Positions 1 through 9,843 of a DNA stretch of 64,000 bases are shown piece after piece. Below the pieces are notes generated by a model, which saw nothing but the letters and a program-made list of their open reading frames with translations, did not search any database and was not told the DNA's origin. The first letter of the stretch is position 1, and each line of letters opens with the position of its first letter. Source of the DNA: Sphingomonas sp. Root241. GTDB lineage: Bacteria; Pseudomonadota; Alphaproteobacteria; Sphingomonadales; Sphingomonadaceae. The translations under genes and the position numbers were made by a program. Where the stretch lies: the NCBI RefSeq assembly GCF_001428865.1, contig NZ_LMIV01000001.1, positions 1,254,235 through 1,318,234 of the forward strand, written 5' to 3'.

Positions 1-639
1 GCCGAAGGCGTGCCGTCGATTCTCGTACACGAGGCGCTGATGAAGGCCGACGGGCTCAGCGGCCCGGTCGCGGTGCCGGCCGAGGGAAGCGTGCTGCCCG
101 ATACCTATGCCTATAATCGCGGGGAGACCCGCGCTGCGGTGTTGGCCCGCATGCAGAAGGCGATGACCGAGTATCTCGCTAAAGCGTGGGTGCGGCGGAA
201 GCCGGGGATCGCGGTATCGACTCCGGCACAGGCGCTGACACTCGCCTCGATCGTCGAGAAGGAGACCGGCAAACCCGAGGAGCGACGGACGGTCGCCGCG
301 GTCTATTCGAACCGGCTGCGCGTCGGGATGCCGCTTCAGGCCGATCCGACGATCATCTACCCCATCACCAGAGGCAAACCGCTGGGCCGTCGCATCCTCG
401 CGTCGGAGCGCGACGCCAAGAACGCGTACAACACCTATTCGATGACTGGCCTTCCGGTCGGGCCGATCGCCAATCCAGGGCGCGAGTCGATCGACGCGGT
501 GCTCGATCCAGCCCAGTCGAGCGCACTCTATTTCGTCGCCGACGGCACCGGCGGCCATGTGTTCGCCGACACGCTCGAACAGCACAACGCCAACGTCCAG
601 AAATGGTATGCCCTGCGCAGAGCGCGCGGGGAGATGTAG
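1..639 (+). CDS. mltG: Endolytic transglycosylase MltG, 3' part (5' end outside window)
   Basis: C-terminal 212 residues of an MltG/YceG-type lytic transglycosylase; the frame is open from base 1, so the gene starts upstream of the window. MltG is an inner-membrane enzyme that cuts nascent peptidoglycan glycan strands and sets their length. The YceG signature is visible: the catalytic glutamate lies in SIVEKETGKPEERRTVA, followed by YSNRLRVGMPLQADPT and the end-of-domain segment YNTYSMTGLPVGPIANPG. The N-terminal membrane anchor is not in the window. The stop TAG is at 637-639. The family call is firm. Confidence 0.93.
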   Translation, partial: AEGVPSILVHEALMKADGLSGPVAVPAEGSVLPDTYAYNRGETRAAVLARMQKAMTEYLAKAWVRRKPGIAVSTPAQALTLASIVEKETGKPEERRTVAAVYSNRLRVGMPLQADPTIIYPITRGKPLGRRILASERDAKNAYNTYSMTGLPVGPIANPGRESIDAVLDPAQSSALYFVADGTGGHVFADTLEQHNANVQKWYALRRARGEM

Positions 640-671
640 GCGCGCCACGCGTCGCGGCGCGCCCTCGGTGG

Positions 672-1280
672 TCAGTAAGCGGCGGTGAAGCGGGCGCGGC
701 TGTGGCGGTGCTGCTCCAGCTCGTCGACCATTGCGATGGCGTAATCGGCGAAGCTGATCTTGCTTTCCCCGTTCGCGTCGGTGACGAGCTGGTCGGTGCC
801 GCGGCGATAAGTGCCGAGACGCGGGCCTTCGAAGATCAGAGCAGCGGGCGAGAAGAAGGTCCAGTCGATCTCCGTTTCTGCGCGAAGGGCTTCGAGGAAG
901 GCAATGCCGCCGAGCGCCGCGCCTTTCCACTCTTCCGGGAAGGCAGGGTCGTCGATCACGCGCCTGCCGGGGGCGACCTCGAGACTGGCGGCGCCGCCGG
1001 TGACGAGCAGGCGCGGCACACCGGCTTCGCGCAACGCCGCGAGCAGCGTGGCGGCCGGGACATCGGAGTGCAGCGCGCTGATGACGGCGTCGGTTCCGCG
1101 GATCAGCCCGGCTAGCGCGGCGGGGGAGGCGGCATCACCCGCGCTGGGCGTGACACCCGGCAGTTGCGGAATCGCCTTGGGTTTGCGGGCGATCGCGATC
1201 ACCTCATGGCCACGTGCCGCCAGTTCCCTGGTGATCTCCGAGCCTGCGCGTCCGCTCGCGCCCAGAACCGCTACTTTCAT
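672..1280 (-). CDS. NAD(P)-binding oxidoreductase of the NmrA/atypical SDR type
   Basis: 202-residue Rossmann-fold protein. The nucleotide-binding loop GASGRAGSEI is right at the N terminus (start MKVAVLGASG), which is why the ATG at 1280 is preferred over a 12-codon upstream extension. The rest resembles the NAD(P)H-binding family (NmrA-like, YwnB/Rv2216-like) seen next to HxlR regulators: LLVTGGAASLEV in mid protein and YRRGTDQLVTDANGES near the end. Substrate unknown. It diverges from an HxlR regulator gene with only 56 bp between start codons, and a dyad sits in that gap, so control by that regulator is inferred. Confidence 0.85.
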   Translation of the reverse strand: MKVAVLGASGRAGSEITRELAARGHEVIAIARKPKAIPQLPGVTPSAGDAASPAALAGLIRGTDAVISALHSDVPAATLLAALREAGVPRLLVTGGAASLEVAPGRRVIDDPAFPEEWKGAALGGIAFLEALRAETEIDWTFFSPAALIFEGPRLGTYRRGTDQLVTDANGESKISFADYAIAMVDELEQHRHSRARFTAAY

Positions 1281-1296
1281 GTCCGATTTCCTTTCA

Positions 1297-1315
1297 TGGT
1301 TTCTAACAGATACCA
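1297..1315. promoter_or_regulatory. Candidate HxlR operator (19-bp dyad)
   Basis: The sequence reads TGGTTTCTAACAGATACCA, matching the interrupted palindrome TGGTnTCTnnnAGAnACCA exactly on both arms. It lies between the two divergent start codons (1280 and 1337). HxlR-type winged-helix dimers bind dyads in divergent gaps of this kind; that this regulator binds here is inference. Confidence 0.6.
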
Positions 1316-1336
1316 AGTCGAGTATGGATATCGGTC

Positions 1337-1744
1337 ATGCAAGAAGGCACTTTGACGATAGATAGTTTCCCCGAGGGAACCGGCGCGCGCGGCGATGTCT
1401 ATGCGGCGAACTGTCCGACTCGCAAGCTGCTGGATCGTATCGCCGACAAGTGGAGCGTGCTGATCTTGCTGCTGCTGGGGCAGGAGGCGATGCGCTTCAA
1501 CATGCTCAGGCGGCGGACCGATGGCATATCGCAGAAGATGCTCAGCCAGACGCTGCGGTCGCTGGAGCGCGACGGGCTGGTCAGCCGCGCGGTGGTGGCG
1601 ACGGTGCCTGTGACCGTCACCTATGCGATCACGCCGCTCGGCCGCGGGTTGCTCGGATCGCTGCAGTCGATGATCGACTGGGCCGAAACCCATATGGAGA
1701 ACGTAGCCACAGCCCAGCGCGCCTATGACGACGCGCTGAACTGA
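1337..1744 (+). CDS. HxlR family winged-helix transcriptional regulator
   Basis: 135-residue regulator, the normal size for HxlR/DUF24 proteins. It has the N-terminal cysteine in NCPTRKLLDRIADKW, then the hallmark helix-turn-helix and wing: SVLILLLLGQEAMRFNMLRR, GISQKMLSQTLRSLERDGLV and VTYAITPLGRGL. Members often sense electrophiles or oxidants through that cysteine and regulate a neighbouring oxidoreductase; here the divergent NmrA-like gene is the obvious candidate target. The inducing signal cannot be read from sequence. Confidence 0.92.
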   Translation: MQEGTLTIDSFPEGTGARGDVYAANCPTRKLLDRIADKWSVLILLLLGQEAMRFNMLRRRTDGISQKMLSQTLRSLERDGLVSRAVVATVPVTVTYAITPLGRGLLGSLQSMIDWAETHMENVATAQRAYDDALN

Positions 1745-1753
1745 ACCAGATCG

Positions 1754-2368
1754 TCAGCGCGCGAGGCCGGCCGCCTGGCGGGCGAGTTGTTCGACTTCCG
1801 CGTCGCTCGCGCCCTTTGGCGTGACCCAGCTGCCGCCGACGCAGAGCACGGGATCGAATGCCAGCCACTCGGGCGCAGTCGCGAGGCTCACACCGCCGGT
1901 CGGGCAGAATTTCGCCTGATAGAAGGGCGCCGCCAATGCCTTGAGCGCCTTCAGTCCGCCCGAGGTCTCGGCTGGGAAGAACTTGAAGTGCGTCAGCCCG
2001 AGATCGAGCCCGCGCATGATGTCGCCTGCATTCGCAATGCCCGGCAAAAAGGGCACGCCGCTCGCGACGATCGGCTCGCCGAGACGCTCCGTCAGCCCCG
2101 GCGAGACGATGAACTCGACATCCGCATCCATTACCTGCTTGAACTGCTCGGTGTTGACCACGGTGCCGGCGCCGACGATCGCGCCTTCGACCTTCTTCAT
2201 CTCCGCGATCGCCTCGATCGCCGCGCCGGTGCGCAGCGTCACTTCGAGCACGCGCAGTCCGCCTTTGACCAGCGCTTCGGCGAGCGGGCGGGCCTGCGCC
2301 GCGTCGTCGATCACCAGCACCGGGATCACCGGGGCCGTGCGCATGATGTCCTGGATCGTCGTCGTCAA
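1754..2368 (-). CDS. eda: KDPG aldolase
   Basis: 204-residue 2-keto-3-deoxy-6-phosphogluconate aldolase, the last Entner-Doudoroff step (KDPG to pyruvate plus glyceraldehyde-3-phosphate). Glu42 in VLEVTLRTGAA and the Schiff-base Lys129 in THFKFFPAETSGG are both present. The start used is TTG at 2366-2368, which overlaps the glk stop as TTGA and has AGGAG upstream in the glk tail; an ATG eight codons further in (2344) is the alternative. Last gene of the zwf-pgl-edd-glk-eda run. Confidence 0.95.
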   Translation of the reverse strand: MTTTIQDIMRTAPVIPVLVIDDAAQARPLAEALVKGGLRVLEVTLRTGAAIEAIAEMKKVEGAIVGAGTVVNTEQFKQVMDADVEFIVSPGLTERLGEPIVASGVPFLPGIANAGDIMRGLDLGLTHFKFFPAETSGGLKALKALAAPFYQAKFCPTGGVSLATAPEWLAFDPVLCVGGSWVTPKGASDAEVEQLARQAAGLAR

Positions 2369-3333
2369 AGTGCGTGCTCCTGGGCGAAGGCCGCCGCGGC
2401 GCCGTAAAGGCCCGGCTGCGGATGCGTGATCAGCTTGACGGGGATCGACGCCATCAGGTTCCGGAACCGGCCCTTGGCAACGAAGCGCTCGCCGAAGCCC
2501 GATTGCAGCAAATGGTCCTTGAGACGCAAGCCCAGACCGCCGGCGATCACGACTCCCGTAGGTCCGTGCGTCAGCGCGAGGTCGCCCGCGACTGCGCCCA
2601 GACTGAGGCAGAAACGGTCGAGCGCGGCGACCGCGAGACTGTCCTCGCCTTCGAAAGCCAGTTCCCAGATCTTCTTGTCGTTATGGCGCGGCACCGGCCG
2701 CTTCTCGAGCTCGGCCAGCGTCTCGTAGATCGCGACGATCGCGGGGCCGGCGACGATCCGCTCGGTAGACACGCGGTTATATTCGCGCCGCAGCCGCTTG
2801 ACGAAGGCGTCCTCGATTGGATCGAGCGGTGTGAAATCGACATGCCCGCCCTCGGTCGCGATGATGTCGTAGCCGCCCTTGTGGCGGAAAACCTGCGCGA
2901 CGCCCAGCCCGGTGCCGGGCCCGCACACGGTGATCGATCCGCGCTCGGGCAGCGGCATCTCGGGCCCGCACAAATGCAGGAAATCCGCATCGCCGAGCTG
3001 TGCGACGGCATGGCCGATCGCCGCGAAATCGTTGACCATCGTCCAGGTCTGGGCACCCAGCCGTTCCGGGATCAGCGCAGGGCGTATGATCCACGGATTG
3101 TTGGTGAGCTTGATCACCTCGCCGCCGACGGGGGAGGCGACTGCGATCGCTGCCGCCCTGGGCAAGGGGCGCCCGAGCGTTTCGCCGAACGCCTGCCAGG
3201 CGAGCTGCAGGCTCGGATGCTCGGCGACCTTCTGGGTCACCGGCTCGCTGATCGAGACGACGCGACCCTCAGCTACTTCGGCAACCGCGAAGCGGGCGTG
3301 GGTCCCTCCGATATCGACCGTGACGACTTCCAT
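2365..3333 (-). CDS. glk: Glucokinase (bacterial Glk/ROK-like)
   Basis: 322-residue ATP-dependent glucokinase that makes glucose-6-phosphate for the adjacent zwf and pgl products. The N-terminal phosphate loop VTVDIGGTHARFAVAE, the central GPGTGLGVAQV and the sugar-binding EGGHVDFTP motif are all present, and the length fits the family. Its 3' end overlaps the eda start by 4 nt, implying translational coupling. The gap of about 100 bp to edd holds no evident terminator, so one transcript from zwf to eda is likely. Confidence 0.95.
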   Translation of the reverse strand: MEVVTVDIGGTHARFAVAEVAEGRVVSISEPVTQKVAEHPSLQLAWQAFGETLGRPLPRAAAIAVASPVGGEVIKLTNNPWIIRPALIPERLGAQTWTMVNDFAAIGHAVAQLGDADFLHLCGPEMPLPERGSITVCGPGTGLGVAQVFRHKGGYDIIATEGGHVDFTPLDPIEDAFVKRLRREYNRVSTERIVAGPAIVAIYETLAELEKRPVPRHNDKKIWELAFEGEDSLAVAALDRFCLSLGAVAGDLALTHGPTGVVIAGGLGLRLKDHLLQSGFGERFVAKGRFRNLMASIPVKLITHPQPGLYGAAAAFAQEHAL

Positions 3334-3430
3334 GCCTTCTCCCTGAACCTCTCATGCCCGTCGCCTGTCAACGTTGGCATACGGTGCGCCGCCCTTCTCT
3401 GCGCTGGACTGCGTGTTGTAAAGCGGGTGT

Positions 3431-5253
<1,823 letters not shown>

Positions 5254-5254
<1 letters not shown>

Positions 5255-5961
5255 CAGGCGCTCCAGTGAATGTCGACCGGCAGTTCGACGTCGGCGAGAA
5301 CGCGTCCGACCGGATAATTGGAAGATGCCCCCTGCGCGATGGCCTGCTCCAGCACGTCGCGCTTCGCCTGGCCGGTAACCGCGATCATCAGCGCGCGCGC
5401 CGAGACGATCGCGGCCTTGCTCAGCGTAACGCGGGCGACCGGTGCTTCGGGCGGCAGCGGGTCGGGCATTACCCCGGTTGCGCGCCGCTCTTTGGGGCCG
5501 TTCAACGCCTCGTCGAAATCGGGCCCCGGGAAGATCGAGGCGCAATGCCCGTCGCCGCCTACGCCGAGCAGGCACAGATCGAGCGGCCAGTGCAGGTCCT
5601 GCAGGATCGCATCCGCCGCGCGGCCGGCCGCCTTGTAGTCGGCGACGGTCGCGCTGATCAGCGGGATCACGCGCGCACCCCTGGGGATGAAGACCTTGCC
5701 GATCGCAGTCACGTTGGAGAGCGGATCGCCCAGCGGCACCAGGCGGTCGTCGCCGGGAACGATCGTCACGCGCTTCCAGTCGAGCTTGGCCGCGGCGAGT
5801 TTCTCGTAGATCGGCAACGGGGTCTTGCCGCCCGCGAGCGCAACGACGGCGGCGCCGCGCGCGTCGATCGCGCTTTCGATGATGAACTGCACGTCGCCCG
5901 CGACGGCCGCGGCCATCTCGTCGGCGTCGTCATAGTCCCACCATTCGATTTCGGTCGTCAT
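5254..5961 (-). CDS. pgl: 6-phosphogluconolactonase (DevB type)
   Basis: 235 residues; hydrolyses 6-phosphogluconolactone made by Zwf. DevB/NagB-fold motifs are clear: VVALAGGKTPLPIYEKL near residue 45, IVPGDDRLVPLGDPLSNV, and LCLLGVGGDGHCASIFPG. It starts at ATG 5959-5961, 49 nt after the zwf stop, and its stop overlaps the edd start by one base, so translation is coupled. Confidence 0.96.
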
Positions 5962-6010
5962 GTATGCTCCTGCGTATTCGGTGGGTTCGTCGTAATATGG
6001 GGCGGCAAGG

Positions 6011-7471
6011 CTATTCGTTCCACGTCACCCCGTCGCGCTCGGTGAGCGCGATCGCGGCCGACGGGCCCCAACTGCCCGAGGCATAGGGCCGCGGCTTGAT
6101 GTCGTTGGCTTCCCAGCCGGCGCGAATGCCGTCGATCCATTCCCATTGCGCCTCGACCTCGTCACGGCGGACGAACAGGGTCGGGTCGCCTTCGATCAGG
6201 TCGAGCAACAGCCGCTCATAAGCGATGCGGCGAGGTGTGCTGGCGAATTCGGTATCGAGGCTGAGGTTGAGCGGTACTTCGCGCAGCCGCACGCCCTCGC
6301 GGTCGAGCCCGGGCTGCTTGGCCATCACCAGCAGCCGGACATATTCCTCGGGCTGGAGCCGGATCACCAATGTGTTAGGCTGCAGCATGCCTCCGCGATC
6401 GGCGAAGATCGAGTGCGGTACCGGCTTGAACTGGATCACGATCTCGCTGCGCCGCTCGCCCAGCCTCTTGCCGGTGCGCAGGTAGAAAGGCACGCCCTGC
6501 CAGCGCCAGTTATCGACATGTGCCTTGATTGCGACGAAGGTCTCGGTGGACGATGGCTTTTCGAGGTCGCTGGCATAGTCGCGGACGATCTCGCCTTTCA
6601 CCGCGCCGCCGCCATATTGGCCGGTGACGGTGAGTTGCGGCGTTTCCTGCGCGCTGATCTTCCGCAGCGAGCGGAATACCTTGACCTTCTCGTCGCGGAT
6701 GGCGGTGCCGTCGAAACGGGCAGGGGGCTCCATCGCGATCAGCGCGACCAGCTGGAGCATGTGGTTCTGGACCATGTCGCGCAGCGCGCCGGTCTCGTCA
6801 TAGAAGCCCGCGCGGCCTTCGAGCCCGACTGTCTCGGACACGGTGATCTGGACGTGATCGATCCCCTGCGCATTCCACACCGGCTCGAACAGCGAGTTGC
6901 CGAAGCGGAGCGCGAGGATGTTCTGCACCGTCTCCTTGCCGAGATAGTGATCGATCCGGAAGGTGCGGTCTTCGGGGAAGGCGCCCGCGACGAGGTCGTT
7001 GATCTCACGGCTGGAGGCCAGATCCTTGCCCAGCGGCTTTTCGAGGCTGATCCGGACATTGTCGCCGGCGAGGCCCGCGCTCTTGAGCCCCTCGATCGTC
7101 GGCCCGAACAGCCACGGCGCGGTCGACAGGAAGATCGCCAGTCCGCCGGAGATGTTGCCGACCTTCTCGGCCAGCGCCGCGAAGCCGTTGATGTCGGAGG
7201 CGTCGAGCGGCTGATAGGAGAGCCGTTCGAGGAAGCTCCCGACAGCGCTGTCATCCTTGCGGTCGGCGGGGAGGAACTCGTCGAGCGCGTGGCGGGCGAA
7301 CTCGCGATACGATTGGTCGTCCTTTTCGGAGCGCGCGGTGCCGGTGATCGTCAGTCCGGCCGGGAGCAATCCGTCGGCATGCAGCGCATAGAGCGACGGC
7401 AGCAGCATCCGCTGGGCGAGATCGCCGGTGGCTCCGAACAGCAGCAATTTGCCCACGGGTTGGTGCATCAT
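6011..7471 (-). CDS. zwf: Glucose-6-phosphate 1-dehydrogenase
   Basis: 486 residues, the usual length. Start ATG at 7469-7471 (a second ATG follows directly) is preferred to an 18-codon extension because the Rossmann motif LLFGATGDLAQRMLLPSLY then lies near the N terminus. EKPLGKD and the catalytic RIDHYLGKETVQN are intact. It oxidises glucose-6-phosphate to the lactone and feeds pgl and edd. First gene of the operon; the promoter should lie in 7472-7554, where I see no convincing -35/-10 pair. Confidence 0.97.
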   Translation of the reverse strand: MMHQPVGKLLLFGATGDLAQRMLLPSLYALHADGLLPAGLTITGTARSEKDDQSYREFARHALDEFLPADRKDDSAVGSFLERLSYQPLDASDINGFAALAEKVGNISGGLAIFLSTAPWLFGPTIEGLKSAGLAGDNVRISLEKPLGKDLASSREINDLVAGAFPEDRTFRIDHYLGKETVQNILALRFGNSLFEPVWNAQGIDHVQITVSETVGLEGRAGFYDETGALRDMVQNHMLQLVALIAMEPPARFDGTAIRDEKVKVFRSLRKISAQETPQLTVTGQYGGGAVKGEIVRDYASDLEKPSSTETFVAIKAHVDNWRWQGVPFYLRTGKRLGERRSEIVIQFKPVPHSIFADRGGMLQPNTLVIRLQPEEYVRLLVMAKQPGLDREGVRLREVPLNLSLDTEFASTPRRIAYERLLLDLIEGDPTLFVRRDEVEAQWEWIDGIRAGWEANDIKPRPYASGSWGPSAAIALTERDGVTWNE

Positions 7472-7554
7472 CGGCCTCTCGTCGACTGTTTCGACCGCGA
7501 GACACCAAAGCCCGGCAAAGATCAAGCCGTGCGGTGCAGCATAGCTATGCGGCG

Positions 7555-8496
7555 TTAGAGAACCAGCCCCGCGGTCGGGTCGAGCTCTGCCATGATGTTG
7601 AGGTTCTGCACCGCGGCGCCCGCGGCACCCTTGCCGAGATTGTCGAGTGTCGCCACCAGCCGCGCCTGGCCGCGCTCGGCATTGCCGAACACCCGCACGC
7701 TGAGCCGATCGGTTCCCGCATCTTCCTCGATCGACACCGTCGAGACGTCGCCGGGCAGCACGCGGATCAGCGGGCTGTCCTTGTAGGCATCGCGCAGCGC
7801 GTTCTCGATCGCTTCCAGCGACGGGCGCCGCGTGAAGGTGTGAAGGGGCAGGGGCACTTCGACGACCATGCCGCGATAGGTGCGCACCACCGCGGGCTGG
7901 AAGATTGGGGGATGCTCGATCCGCGCGTGCTTCTGCATCTCCGGCACATGCTTGTGCTCGAGGCCCAGGCCGTAGCCGCGGAAGGCGGTGGCAGTGAAAT
8001 TGTCGGAATTCTGGTCCTCGAACTCCGCGATCATCGACTTGCCGCCGCCCGAATAGCCCGAGACGGCGTTGACCGAGAAGACATGATCGAGCGGCACCAG
8101 CCCCGCGCGGATCAACGGGCGGACCAGCGCTAGGAAGCCGGTGGGATAGCAGCCGGGGTTGCTCACCCAGCGCGCCTCCGCGATTGCGTTCATCTGGCCG
8201 GGCTCGAGCTCGGCGAAGCCATAGACCCAGTCAGGGGCAACGCGGTGCGCCGTCGAGGCGTCGATCACGCGCACCTTTTCGGCGCGAATCATCGCCACCG
8301 CATCGCGCGCCGCATCGTCGGGCAGGCAGAGGATGACGAAATCGGCCGAATTGAGCGCATCCTCGCGCTTCGCAGGATCCTTGCGGTCGGCCTCGTTCAG
8401 GATCAGCTGCTCGATTCCCGCGCGGCCATCCAGCCGTTCGCGGATCTCGAGCCCGGTCGTGCCGACGGCGCCGTCGATGAATACCCGGATCGTCAT
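7555..8496 (-). CDS. argC: N-acetyl-gamma-glutamyl-phosphate reductase, type 2
   Basis: 313 residues, matching the short type-2 ArgC class. It has the NADP loop DGAVGTTGLEIRERL at the N terminus and the catalytic cysteine in SNPGCYPTGFLALVRPL. It reduces N-acetylglutamyl phosphate to the semialdehyde in arginine biosynthesis. The start ATG overlaps the stop of the upstream SH3-like gene by 4 nt (ATGA), so the two are co-translated. It is not next to other arg genes. Confidence 0.95.
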   Translation of the reverse strand: MTIRVFIDGAVGTTGLEIRERLDGRAGIEQLILNEADRKDPAKREDALNSADFVILCLPDDAARDAVAMIRAEKVRVIDASTAHRVAPDWVYGFAELEPGQMNAIAEARWVSNPGCYPTGFLALVRPLIRAGLVPLDHVFSVNAVSGYSGGGKSMIAEFEDQNSDNFTATAFRGYGLGLEHKHVPEMQKHARIEHPPIFQPAVVRTYRGMVVEVPLPLHTFTRRPSLEAIENALRDAYKDSPLIRVLPGDVSTVSIEEDAGTDRLSVRVFGNAERGQARLVATLDNLGKGAAGAAVQNLNIMAELDPTAGLVL

Positions 8497-8792
8497 TGCG
8501 GGTCCGCCAGCGAGGAAGCGGGAATGTAGCCGACAAGGCCGGCGCCGGGCGCCACACCCCAGGCATGGCTCCCGGCCAGCTCGAGTACTTCGAACACGTC
8601 ACCCACGGCGAGTTTGGCCAGCACTTCGGAATCGGCGGCGGCACTGAGGCGAAGATCGGCGGGAACGGAAAGCGTGCGCGGCATCGGCGCGGCATAATGC
8701 GGAGCGAACACCCGATCCGCCAGCCGGACGTCGGCAAGATCGCGACGCACTGCGTCGACACGCGAATCGATGGTCGCAGAGCGGCCCTTCAG
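8493..8792 (-). CDS. SH3-fold protein related to the N-terminal part of sphingomonad NlpC/P60 peptidases; start uncertain
   Basis: The readable product contains RVDAVRRDLADVRLADRV, APHYAAPMPRTLSVPADLRL and a bacterial SH3-like stretch ending GLVGYIPASSLADPQ. I recall this arrangement as the N-terminal SH3 region of C40 (NlpC/P60) cell-wall peptidases in sphingomonads, but no catalytic Cys/His domain follows: the frame stops and argC begins. No ATG exists where the conserved part begins. In-frame options are CTG at 8792, GTG at 8750, or a GTG at 8933 deep inside the MarR-like gene. The coordinates mark the conserved portion. Possibly a free-standing SH3 protein or a truncated peptidase. Confidence 0.55.
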   Translation of the reverse strand: MKGRSATIDSRVDAVRRDLADVRLADRVFAPHYAAPMPRTLSVPADLRLSAAADSEVLAKLAVGDVFEVLELAGSHAWGVAPGAGLVGYIPASSLADPQ

Positions 8793-8802
8793 CGAGAAGC
8801 GC

Positions 8803-9165
8803 TTATGCGTTGGCCCTGCGGGCGGCTGGCTGGCCGATGTTGTCGCCGGCGAGGAAGTGCCCGAACTCTGCAAGAAAATCTGCCCCTTCAGCGGTACGCG
8901 CAACGAAGATGTTGCGTTTGTCGGTATCGTCACGTTGGCGGCGCAGATAGCCGAGCGTCCCCAGGCGATTCAAGGCGCGGGTAACTACGGGCTTCGATAC
9001 GTTGAGGGCCCGCGCCAATCCGCGGACCGTATGCGGCCCCGGATCGAGATACACAAGCATCAGGAGAGCCATCTGGCGATTGGTGAGGTCGGGCTCGCCC
9101 GATCGCACATAGTCGATCAGTGTGTTCTTCCACGACGATAGCGATTGGTCCGGCATCGCGTTCAC
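8803..9165 (-). CDS. MarR family winged-helix regulator
   Basis: 120-residue regulator with a complete winged helix: DLTNRQMALLMLVYLDPGPH, TVRGLARALNVSKPVVTRAL, LGYLRRQRDDTDKRNIFV. It starts at GTG 9165; an ATG three codons in (9156) is an alternative. The gene runs into the SH3-like gene and argC on the same strand. A short dyad just upstream (9185-9206) might be an autoregulatory operator. Ligand and targets are unknown. Confidence 0.85.
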   Translation of the reverse strand: MNAMPDQSLSSWKNTLIDYVRSGEPDLTNRQMALLMLVYLDPGPHTVRGLARALNVSKPVVTRALNRLGTLGYLRRQRDDTDKRNIFVARTAEGADFLAEFGHFLAGDNIGQPAARRANA

Positions 9166-9184
9166 GGCATCTTCTCATGGTTAC

Positions 9185-9206
9185 GTCCCCGGTTCTGCCT
9201 GGGGAC
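9185..9206. promoter_or_regulatory. Short inverted repeat upstream of the MarR-like gene
   Basis: Arms GTCCCC (9185-9190) and GGGGAC (9201-9206) are separated by ten bases, 20 bp before the regulator start. Its position suits an operator or a leader hairpin; the evidence is only symmetry and location. Confidence 0.3.
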
Positions 9207-9374
9207 ACTCACACAAACGCAGCTTGGGCACAGTGGTTTCAGTGCGTTGGCGAAATGTTATCGCTTTGGCCCGGATGCTCGTCGTCACGCCCCGTAATCA
9301 CCCGCGGATAGACGCAGGTTGATCCCCGGCGGCCGCTCCCCTATGTCGCCGCTTTCGCAACAGGTCCGGTCTCA

Positions 9375-9749
9375 ATGTTCACCTTTCTGCTCGTCGTCCA
9401 CGCCATCATCGCGGCACTGCTCGTGACCGTGATCCTCATGCAGCGCTCGGAAGGCGGCGGCTTGACTTCGGGCGGCAGCCCCTCAGGGCTGATGTCGGCG
9501 CGCGGCGCCGCGGACTTCCTGACCCGCGCCACTGCGATTCTCGCGACCCTGTTCATCGTGATGAGCATCGTGCTCGCGTTCATCGCCGCATCGCGGCACT
9601 CGACGACGATCGACACGTCGCTCCAGCGTGCGCCTGTCGCACCGGTCACCGCGCCGACCAGCGCGCCGGTGCCCTTCGCGGTCGGCAACAGCACCGCGCC
9701 GGCGAATGCAACTGCGCCGGCCAACGGCTCGGTTCCGCTCGCGCAATAA
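9375..9749 (+). CDS. secG: Preprotein translocase subunit SecG
   Basis: 124 residues. Two membrane segments: residues about 2-22 (FTFLLVVHAIIAALLVTVIL) and about 53-74 (ATAILATLFIVMSIVLAFIA). Between them is the SecG cytoplasmic loop MQRSEGGGLTSGGSPSGLMS. The tail is Ala/Pro/Thr-rich, as is usual in alphaproteobacteria. It assists SecYE in inner-membrane protein export. pyrG follows 94 nt downstream after a structured leader, so co-transcription is possible. Confidence 0.95.
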   Translation: MFTFLLVVHAIIAALLVTVILMQRSEGGGLTSGGSPSGLMSARGAADFLTRATAILATLFIVMSIVLAFIAASRHSTTIDTSLQRAPVAPVTAPTSAPVPFAVGNSTAPANATAPANGSVPLAQ

Positions 9750-9755
9750 CCCGCC

Positions 9756-9817
9756 GCTCTCCTCCTACGGAGAGCACAAATGAAAAAATAAGTGAGTCGC
9801 GCGCTTGTCGGCGCGCG
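9756..9817 (+). promoter_or_regulatory. pyrG leader: hairpin, four-codon ORF (MKK-stop), second hairpin
   Basis: Hairpin 1 pairs GCTCTCC (9756-9762) with GGAGAGC (9769-9775). The 3' arm contains GGAGAG, a good ribosome-binding site five bases before ATG AAA AAA TAA (9780-9791). Hairpin 2 pairs CGCGCGC (9798-9804) with GCGCGCG (9811-9817), 26 nt before the pyrG ATG. A minimal ORF with its ribosome site in a stem and a second stem before the next gene suggests translational or attenuation control, but that is inference; the pieces could be coincidental. Confidence 0.45.
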
Positions 9818-9843
9818 GCCAATGACGTTAGGCGTTTACTCCC

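Noticed and set aside
5255..5575. N-terminal extension of edd across pgl
   Set aside because: The extension is Arg-rich text antagonistic to a real domain start; the ATG at 5254 fits the family length and overlaps the pgl stop.
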